Below, in pieces: positions 1 through 4,831 of a stretch of 5,896 nucleotides of DNA. The notes beneath the pieces are model-generated. The model worked only from the letters and a program-made list of their open reading frames with translations. It had not been told where the DNA came from and did no database searches. Within the stretch, counting starts at the first letter, position 1, and each line of letters opens with the position of its first letter. The stretch covers positions 1 to 5,896 of the forward strand of contig DEBL01000024.1 of the NCBI GenBank assembly GCA_002348535.1, given 5' to 3'. A program made the translations under genes and the position numbers. Origin of the DNA: Deltaproteobacteria bacterium UBA2957 (GTDB lineage: Bacteria > Myxococcota_A > UBA796).

Positions 1-144
1 CAGATGATGCAGGGACAAGACCCCATGCAACAGGGACAGATGATGCCGAACAACCCGGAGCCACCGCCAATGGGGAACATGGGAGGTCCCGGCGACCCGA
101 ACGGTGACCCACCCCCGCCCGATGAGATGCCGCCGGAGGAATAG
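1..144 (+). CDS. C-terminal end of an unidentified protein with a Q/M/P/G-rich tail (5' partial)
   Basis: Frame 1 is open from the first base to a TAG at 142-144, giving 47 visible residues; the start lies outside the window. The visible part is low complexity. It begins with Gln/Met/Gly-rich sequence (QMMQGQDPMQQGQMMP), then becomes Pro/Gly/Asp-rich and ends acidic (DEMPPEE). The DNA repeats itself: CAGATGATGC occurs at 1-10 and 37-46, and CAGGGACA at 10-17 and 31-38, so the tail probably grew by internal duplication. Such tails are usually disordered, and no domain can be named from it. The next gene begins 21 bases downstream on the same strand, so this may be the upstream member of the same operon. 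That this is a real coding end is inferred from the clean open frame, the coherent amino-acid bias and the plausible spacing to the next gene. Confidence 0.6.
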   Translation, partial: QMMQGQDPMQQGQMMPNNPEPPPMGNMGGPGDPNGDPPPPDEMPPEE

Positions 145-165
145 TTACCCGACTCGCACAGCAAT

Positions 166-624
166 GTGGCATCATCGAGGTTGAATCTTGGAGAGTGTGT
201 GAGCCCCCTTGTCCCTTTGACCGTTGCGATCGCTGTCGTGTCTGGATGCGCAGCCAGCGACACCGAGAAGACCTACTACGGGGACCCGTCGGCGGACGAT
301 CTGCTGCACCTCACCCCCGACACGGGCTCTGATGGTGGATCGGGAGAGTTAGGAGATTGCCGAAACGTCACGACCCAGATCAACGGTCGAGCCGCTGATG
401 GGGTCAGCGACCCGCGCGTTGGAGACAGCTGGGTCGTCCGCATGTACTGCGACGGCGCCCTGCTTACTGGCGCGAATCGGCTCTTTTTTCAGCCCGCCAA
501 CGTCGCCGTTGTCGATGATGTCTCCACGGATGCTTACTTCGTTGCGCAGGGGGCCAGCAAACTGACCATGCAGTCCGGCAACTTCATCTACACCAAGCCC
601 ATCGCGGTCAAGCCAGCCCTGTGA
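166..624 (+). CDS. Small predicted lipoprotein with a beta-rich domain, function unknown
   Basis: From the GTG at 166 this encodes 152 residues. A hydrophobic stretch (about residues 15-26) ends in the lipobox VVSGC, so Cys28 is the predicted lipidated residue after cleavage by signal peptidase II, and the mature protein would be membrane-anchored. Residues about 29-63 form a Gly/Ser/Asp-rich linker. Residues about 64-150 alternate hydrophobic and polar positions as in a compact beta domain, with two cysteines (65 and 95) that could form a disulfide. I do not recognise the family. The start is uncertain: GTG 166 has no close Shine-Dalgarno sequence (GGAGGA at 135-140 is 25 bases away), while the in-frame GTG at 199 has GGAGAG at 190-195, only 3 bases away. 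The longer form is kept because it supplies the single positive charge (Arg5) before the hydrophobic stretch. The gene overlaps the next by 4 bases. Confidence 0.75.
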   Translation: MASSRLNLGECVSPLVPLTVAIAVVSGCAASDTEKTYYGDPSADDLLHLTPDTGSDGGSGELGDCRNVTTQINGRAADGVSDPRVGDSWVVRMYCDGALLTGANRLFFQPANVAVVDDVSTDAYFVAQGASKLTMQSGNFIYTKPIAVKPAL

Positions 625-1112
625 GCCTGATCTCATTCATTGCACTGGTTGCGTGCCACACTGGTTCTCCGGTCGATAAGGATGGAACCACCGATCGGTT
701 GTTCCCAAAGACACCCTTGTCTGACGCCCCGTGCATTGAAGATCAAGATTGCATAGTGACTCATCTCGTCGACGGGTCGTGCTGCAGTGACCCGGAATAC
801 GCAAAGAAAAACCTGTACACGCGCGATCAATACCTACAGCTTGTCGCTCACCAAGATCTCGTATGCACCGAGAGCAAGGGGCATTACTCCTGCCCAAGCC
901 ATGAAGCACCCGGACACGTCGACACCGTATTTCATGGTGCGTGCGTCGAGCAGCGGTGCGTCCTGAAGTCTGTGCCCGCAGAGGCGCCCCATTCGCCGCA
1001 CATAAACCCCCCGTCTACGGAAGGCACAGGCATTCAACCTGCACCGCCGCCAGAATCCGGCCAGCAGCCCGAACCGACGACCACGGCTGCGTCCCCAAAA
1101 GCTGAGGGCTGA
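621..1112 (+). CDS. Cys-rich predicted lipoprotein with Pro/Thr-rich tail
   Basis: This 163-residue product starts at a GTG inside the upstream gene's stop (GTGA overlap, 621-624), with no clear Shine-Dalgarno sequence, so translation is probably coupled. A short hydrophobic N-terminus ends in the lipobox LVAC, predicting lipidation at Cys12. The signal is unusually short and lacks a basic residue, which weakens this call. Residues about 38-113 contain eight cysteines (38, 44, 54, 55, 82, 91, 108, 113), spaced C-x5-C-x9-CC, then C-x8-C and C-x4-C. The order 'CxxDxDC ... CC ... C ... CP ... CV..RC' resembles small Cys-rich domains that I recall from many myxobacterial lipoproteins, which are presumably disulfide-bonded outside the cytoplasm. 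Residues about 119-163 form a Pro/Ser/Thr/Glu-rich, probably disordered tail. No enzymatic motif is visible. Position between a lipoprotein and a symporter suggests an envelope role, but the specific function is unknown. Confidence 0.78.
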   Translation: MSLISFIALVACHTGSPVDKDGTTDRLFPKTPLSDAPCIEDQDCIVTHLVDGSCCSDPEYAKKNLYTRDQYLQLVAHQDLVCTESKGHYSCPSHEAPGHVDTVFHGACVEQRCVLKSVPAEAPHSPHINPPSTEGTGIQPAPPPESGQQPEPTTTAASPKAEG

Positions 1113-1136
1113 AGCTGAACGCGATACGCATGCGTG

Positions 1137-1141
1137 GGAGG
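1137..1141 (+). promoter_or_regulatory. Ribosome binding site that decides the symporter start
   Basis: GGAGG lies 4 bases upstream of the ATG at 1146. The longer in-frame alternative, a GTG at 1134, would place this Shine-Dalgarno sequence inside the coding region and has no purine-rich sequence of its own at the right distance. The ATG at 1146 is therefore preferred, which shortens the product from 707 to 703 residues. Confidence 0.7.
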
Positions 1142-1145
1142 CATC

Positions 1146-3257
1146 ATGGACCCGTATGTTTATCAATATTCGATCGGCGGCATCGTATTCGGCGTCGGCT
1201 TGTATTTCGGCTTCCGCCAAGGCGCGCTCGGGTTTGAGGGTCGTCCCCTTCGAAACTTGCTTGCGATGGTCGCTGGGTTGGCCTTTTTCATGGGGTTGCA
1301 GGGGTGGCTGCAGTACGGGGAAATGGCCGTGGCTGAACCGGTTCAGTACGCCGGCAAAGGGCTTCCAGAGGGCGTAAAGGGGCAGCCTGTTGATTACGCA
1401 ATCATGGTGGCCTACTTTGCCGCCATGCTGATCATCGGGACGTGGTTCGGACGTGGTCAACAAAACACGAAGGACTTTTTCTTTGGCGGACAACGGTTCA
1501 GCTGGTGGTTGATCAGCTTCTCCCTTATTGCCACCACCATCGGTTCGTACAGCTTCGTCAAGTACTCAAAAGTCGCCTACGGATACGGAATCGCGTCGAG
1601 CCAAACCTACCTAAACGACTGGTTCTGGGTGCCGCTGATGCTGTTCGGTTGGTTGCCGATCTTGTATTTCTCTCGGTTGGTTTCCATCCCCGAGTACTTT
1701 GAGCGGCGGTTCGGCCGAAGAGAGCGACGCGTTGCGACTTGGCTGCTGCTTGTGTACCTGATTGGATACGTGGGCATCAACCTGTTCACGATGGGTCAAG
1801 CCCTCAACATCTTGTTGGGCTGGCCAGTCTTCCTTTGTGCAGCCGCTGTGGCCGCAATTTCAGCGGTCTACGTCACATCGGGCGGCCAAACATCTGTAAT
1901 CATGACCGACCTATTCCAAGGTGTGATGCTGCTGGTGACGGGATTCATTCTGCTGTACCTCGGCGTCGACTATTTGGGCGGTTTCGACGCTTTTTGGTCC
2001 CATCTGCCGCGAGAGCATCGGATGGCTTTCACGAACTTCAACACCGACCCGAGCTACCACAGTGTTGGATTATTTTGGCAAGACGGCATGGCCAACACCG
2101 CCATGTTCCTGTTTTTGAATCAAGGCATGGCCATGCGCTTGCTGTCGGCTCGTTCAATCAAAGACAGCCGCCGTGCAGTCATCGTCACGAGCGTTGTCCT
2201 CATGCCTGTGGCCGCGATGGTGGTTGCGAGCGGAGGCTGGGTTGCCAAAGCACTCGTACATTCAGGCCACCTGCCCCCCGACATCCAGGCCAAAGAGGCA
2301 TTCTTTATCGCCGCGGACTTCTTGTCCCGACCGGGCGTATTCGGACTCATCATGGCCGCACTCACGGCGGCCCTCATGTCCACCGTAGACACCTTGATCA
2401 CTGCTGTGGCCGCGATCTATGTCAACGATATTTACAAGCCCAAGAACCCCAATGCTAACGAACAGCAACTGCTCAACGCCGCCCGCGTATCTTCAGTGAG
2501 CGTCACCGCTTTTGGGGTTGCGTTGGTACCGATCTTCATGGGTTTCGATTCCATTTACTCTGCGCATGGAGCATTTACCGCCGCGGTCACCCCTCCGCTG
2601 GTGGTTTCACTGCTGTTGGGAGTCTTCTGGCACCGGTTCAGCGCCACCGCGGCCTTCATGACCATGGTTGGCGGCAGTGCCCTCATTTTGGGCAGTGTAG
2701 TCTGGCCTGAAATTATCACGCCATTCGCCCATGGCGTGCCGATGAAAGAAGTCGGAGATGAGTTTCTTTCCGGGAAGAATCAATACAAGTTTATGCGCGC
2801 CTTCTTTGGACTCAGCGTCTGTTTCGCCATCGGAATTGTGAGCGGCTTCGTCACGCGCGGCCGCCCGGTGGAGCAGCTTAAAGGCTTGGTCTGGGGGACG
2901 GTCGGTGACGCAATACGCCTCTTCTACGGTGGCAGACGCGGAGCAGACGATGAGAGCGCTTGGATCGACGCAGGCTACAAAACCTCCGATGTTACCGCGT
3001 TTGATGAATCGGTAAACCTTCCCTTGGTGAATGTGAGCGGTGGGCTGGCCAACGCAGCCGATGCGCAAGTCGGCGACATTCTGTACATCACGGATTCGAG
3101 ATGGTGGCTGGGTGGGCTGCGTTCGGGCCACGCCCGAATTGCGGCCATCGACGCAGGAGATGACTCCGCAACCGTCCACCTCGGTTCCGATCTCGTCACG
3201 CGCATCATTACCGATGCGAGGGTTGGAGCATCGCTCCGGGTGAAACGCCTCTACTGA
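1146..3257 (+). CDS. Sodium:solute symporter (SSF/SLC5 family) with N- and C-terminal extensions
   Basis: The predicted product (703 residues from ATG 1146) is an inner-membrane transporter expected to couple sodium entry to solute uptake. By eye I count about 15 hydrophobic helices. The 13 from about residue 82 to 569 match the usual SSF core. Supporting motifs are GTWFG and DFFFGGQ after the first core helix, IPEYFERRFG at about 184-193, and GGQTSVIMTDLFQG at about 246-259, close to the SSF signature. ALMST at 409-413 aligns with the Na+-site residues Ala337, Ser340 and Thr341 of PutP. Two extra helices precede the core (about 8-24 and 35-57). A soluble tail of about 130 residues follows the last helix and includes DSRWWLGGLRSGH (about 650-662). 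Core SSF proteins are usually nearer 500-550 residues. The substrate (sugar, amino acid, pantothenate or carboxylate) cannot be told from sequence. Two lipoprotein genes precede it closely, probably in one operon. The stop overlaps the convergent DUF4442 gene. Confidence 0.93.
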   Translation: MDPYVYQYSIGGIVFGVGLYFGFRQGALGFEGRPLRNLLAMVAGLAFFMGLQGWLQYGEMAVAEPVQYAGKGLPEGVKGQPVDYAIMVAYFAAMLIIGTWFGRGQQNTKDFFFGGQRFSWWLISFSLIATTIGSYSFVKYSKVAYGYGIASSQTYLNDWFWVPLMLFGWLPILYFSRLVSIPEYFERRFGRRERRVATWLLLVYLIGYVGINLFTMGQALNILLGWPVFLCAAAVAAISAVYVTSGGQTSVIMTDLFQGVMLLVTGFILLYLGVDYLGGFDAFWSHLPREHRMAFTNFNTDPSYHSVGLFWQDGMANTAMFLFLNQGMAMRLLSARSIKDSRRAVIVTSVVLMPVAAMVVASGGWVAKALVHSGHLPPDIQAKEAFFIAADFLSRPGVFGLIMAALTAALMSTVDTLITAVAAIYVNDIYKPKNPNANEQQLLNAARVSSVSVTAFGVALVPIFMGFDSIYSAHGAFTAAVTPPLVVSLLLGVFWHRFSATAAFMTMVGGSALILGSVVWPEIITPFAHGVPMKEVGDEFLSGKNQYKFMRAFFGLSVCFAIGIVSGFVTRGRPVEQLKGLVWGTVGDAIRLFYGGRRGADDESAWIDAGYKTSDVTAFDESVNLPLVNVSGGLANAADAQVGDILYITDSRWWLGGLRSGHARIAAIDAGDDSATVHLGSDLVTRIITDARVGASLRVKRLY

Positions 3258-3706
3258 GCGAGACGCGCCTGTTCTCGGACGTAGATGGTCTTCCGAACGG
3301 TCGCGACGAGCTCACCGGCTTCGTCGACGATGTTCATGTCAAATGCTGCAAAGTGCTTGACCCCGCCTCGCGTGGCTTCTCGAATCGCATCCAGTTGCTC
3401 GTCATTGATCGTCATTTTCGTTGAGACCGTGCCCCGCCCCGGCCGCACAAACTTGATCTCTCCGCGTTGGTCCCAGACTCTGTAGGTCGGGCCTAAACGT
3501 TTCATCAACATGATCATGTAAAACGGATCCGTCATGCTGAAGAGGCTTCCGCCGAACTGGGTCCCCACATAGTTTTGGTTGAACCAACGAAGTTTCATTC
3601 GTACTCGAACTTCAGACCAATCATGGGCCACGTGGGTCACGCGAACCCCGGCACCAATGTACGGGGGGTAGATGTTAATGATGAACTTGAAGAGTCGCGG
3701 CCCCAT
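3251..3706 (-). CDS. DUF4442 hot-dog fold protein, thioesterase-like
   Basis: This 151-residue cytoplasmic protein matches my recollection of the DUF4442 family (PF14539), which has the hot-dog fold of acyl-CoA/acyl-ACP thioesterases. Supporting features are an N-terminal NIYPPYIGAGVRV segment, the conserved block NYVGTQFGGSLFSMTDPF at about residues 44-61 with YMIMLMKRLG after it, a VWDQ segment followed by IKFVRPGRGTV, and a C-terminal VRKTIYVR strand. The length is typical of one hot-dog domain. The ATG at 3706 is chosen over an upstream in-frame TTG at 3733 because GGTAGG (3721-3716, minus strand) lies 9 bases before it, whereas a GAGG motif sits only 1 base from the TTG, and because family members begin near here. 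The substrate and even enzymatic activity are unproven for this family; a fatty-acyl thioester is an inference from fold. It converges with the symporter (7-base overlap) and diverges from the SGNH hydrolase. Confidence 0.88.
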   Translation of the reverse strand: MGPRLFKFIINIYPPYIGAGVRVTHVAHDWSEVRVRMKLRWFNQNYVGTQFGGSLFSMTDPFYMIMLMKRLGPTYRVWDQRGEIKFVRPGRGTVSTKMTINDEQLDAIREATRGGVKHFAAFDMNIVDEAGELVATVRKTIYVREQARLAQ

Positions 3707-3715
3707 GCGCTTCAA

Positions 3716-3721
3716 CCTACC
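3716..3721 (-). promoter_or_regulatory. Ribosome binding site of the DUF4442 gene
   Basis: The minus strand reads GGTAGG here, 9 bases before the ATG at 3706. It is a moderate Shine-Dalgarno match and is the main reason for choosing ATG 3706 over the TTG at 3733. Confidence 0.45.
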
Positions 3722-3722
3722 G

Positions 3723-3738
3723 GAGGTGTGCAAACCTC
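3723..3738. promoter_or_regulatory. Candidate operator: 16-base near-palindrome in the divergent gap
   Basis: GAGGTGTGCAAACCTC pairs in 7 of 8 positions with its own reverse complement (only 3728/3733 mismatch), with a TGCA centre. It lies in the middle of the 56-base gap between the divergent DUF4442 and SGNH genes, where a dimeric repressor could control both. The match is short: about two such palindromes are expected by chance in a window of this length, so only its position makes it notable. No clear -35/-10 pair was found beside it. Confidence 0.25.
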
Positions 3739-3748
3739 GCCAACCGTG

Positions 3749-3754
3749 AGAGGA
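3749..3754 (+). promoter_or_regulatory. Ribosome binding site of the SGNH hydrolase gene
   Basis: AGAGGA lies 8 bases upstream of the ATG at 3763, at good spacing. This supports that start over the nearby ATG at 3758, which runs straight into a TGA. Confidence 0.6.
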
Positions 3755-3762
3755 TCAATGCC

Positions 3763-4764
3763 ATGAATGCAGGTTTGAAATGGGTAGCCCGCATGGGGTT
3801 GGTCGGAATCGGAACCGGATTGGCATACACGGTTGTTGCCTCCATCGAAGGCGCGTACCGCGTTCATGAAATGGAGATTGCCACTCGGCCCATCTTTGAC
3901 CCACCCGGCCTCAAGTATGCACAAGTTGTCCCTCCCGAACGGGATGGCGTCCGCGGCTGGGTCGCGGGGATGACGCCCCCGCCGCGAAAGGCTGGCACAA
4001 AGCGGGTGCTAGCCGTTGGCGACAGCCTGACGTGGGGCTTGGGCGTAACGCTGCAGGAAGCATGGCCTGCCGAGCTCGAGGGACTGCTATCCAACGTCGA
4101 GGTCTTTAACCTCGGAATGTGCGGATACGACGCCGAGCAGGGGATCAGCCTCATCACACATCACCTCGCAGACTGGCAGGCAGACTTGGTTGTCTGGGCT
4201 CACTACACCAACGATGTCGACCCCACCTTTCTTATGTTTGGGGCGCATGACGAACACCCTGTGTTCGTGGGTACCAACATTCCTGAGCCGGCTCGGCTCG
4301 CACCCGAAGCCCTTTCCCTTTGGCTGGTGCGTAACAGCGCCATGTTTCGCTCTGTGCAGGCGGCCAAGCTGGCTCGCGTGCTGTCCAGTGGGCATACGCC
4401 GGTCGCCCCAGCAGGATGGTACGAGAGCCAGTTGCGAAGCCTCAAGCAATGGTCCAGCGTGACCCAAACTCCGGTGGTTGCCGTCGCACTCCCCGACCAC
4501 ACGCAAGCCAATCCCGATTTGTGCTCGACCTTTATCGCAGAAAAGGACTGCAAGGACCAAGCCGCTGCCTACCGTCGAATCACCGAAAGCTTGAGCCGTT
4601 CCGGGCTGCAGTGGATCGACGGGCAGCGAATCTATCAAGCGAGTGGAGCGCCCCATTTCATGGGGGCCGACCGGGACACGGGCCACCCTACTCCGGAAGG
4701 TCATCGGGTACTCGCGCGAGGCCTCGCACCCCTGATTGCCGCAGCCCTGAGCGCTTCACCGTAA
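3763..4764 (+). CDS. Membrane-anchored SGNH/GDSL-family hydrolase
   Basis: The 333-residue product has the conserved blocks of SGNH hydrolases (esterases, lipases and carbohydrate deacetylases). Block I is GDSLTWG with the nucleophile Ser88. Block II is NLGMCG at 116-121 with Gly118. Block III is YTND with Asn150. Block V is DTGHP with Asp305 and His308 (the DxxH pair). Block III usually reads GxND, so Tyr148 in place of Gly is unusual. Residues about 11-29 are hydrophobic after two basic residues, with no lipobox and no clear signal-peptidase site, so the enzyme is probably tethered by one N-terminal helix with its catalytic domain outside the cytoplasm. Residues 160-220 are a variable insertion. 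Cys254 and Cys263 could form a disulfide. The substrate cannot be predicted: this fold cleaves acyl esters or acetyl groups from lipids, sugars or cell-wall polymers. It is divergent from the DUF4442 gene and ends before a hairpin terminator. Confidence 0.9.
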   Translation: MNAGLKWVARMGLVGIGTGLAYTVVASIEGAYRVHEMEIATRPIFDPPGLKYAQVVPPERDGVRGWVAGMTPPPRKAGTKRVLAVGDSLTWGLGVTLQEAWPAELEGLLSNVEVFNLGMCGYDAEQGISLITHHLADWQADLVVWAHYTNDVDPTFLMFGAHDEHPVFVGTNIPEPARLAPEALSLWLVRNSAMFRSVQAAKLARVLSSGHTPVAPAGWYESQLRSLKQWSSVTQTPVVAVALPDHTQANPDLCSTFIAEKDCKDQAAAYRRITESLSRSGLQWIDGQRIYQASGAPHFMGADRDTGHPTPEGHRVLARGLAPLIAAALSASP

Positions 4765-4780
4765 GTACCCCAAACGTAAA

Positions 4781-4806
4781 GAGGCCACCCAATCATGGGT
4801 GGCCTC
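4781..4806. terminator. Bidirectional hairpin terminator between convergent genes
   Basis: GAGGCCACCCA (4781-4791) and TGGGTGGCCTC (4796-4806) form a perfect 11-base-pair stem closed by the 4-base loop ATCA. On the plus strand it is followed by CTTGTTG, a weak T-rich tail; on the minus strand by TTTACGTTT, somewhat better. It sits 16 bases after the SGNH hydrolase stop and 25 bases beyond the MopE-type gene's stop, so it can end transcription from both sides. Confidence 0.88.
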
Positions 4807-4831
4807 CTTGTTGACGCTCGAGACGTTCAGT

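Noticed and set aside
1126..1135. Perfect 10-base palindrome ACGCATGCGT just upstream of the symporter ribosome binding site
   Set aside because: About six perfect 10-base palindromes are expected by chance in a window this long, and nothing else marks it as an operator or terminator.
834..1493. Minus-strand open frame of 219 codons
   Set aside because: It lies opposite the Cys-rich lipoprotein and the symporter start, spans two real genes, has no recognisable domain and has the Arg/Pro/His-rich composition of an antisense shadow frame.
1739..2458. Plus-strand open frame of 239 codons in another frame of the symporter
   Set aside because: It is fully inside the well-supported symporter, is extremely Arg/His/Pro-rich and encodes no motif; the symporter frame carries the conserved SSF motifs here.
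2607..3179. Minus-strand open frame of 190 codons opposite the symporter's 3' part
   Set aside because: No domain or plausible start context was seen, and the plus-strand symporter tail has coherent coding signal through this region.
3687..3715. Inverted repeat TTGAAG-N17-CTTCAA considered as a promoter or operator for the SGNH gene
   Set aside because: The arms are only 6 bases and lie mostly inside the DUF4442 coding region, and no acceptable -10 element follows the TTGAAG.
4087..4704. Minus-strand open frame of 205 codons opposite the SGNH hydrolase
   Set aside because: It is antisense to conserved catalytic blocks of a clear enzyme and has no recognisable domain of its own.
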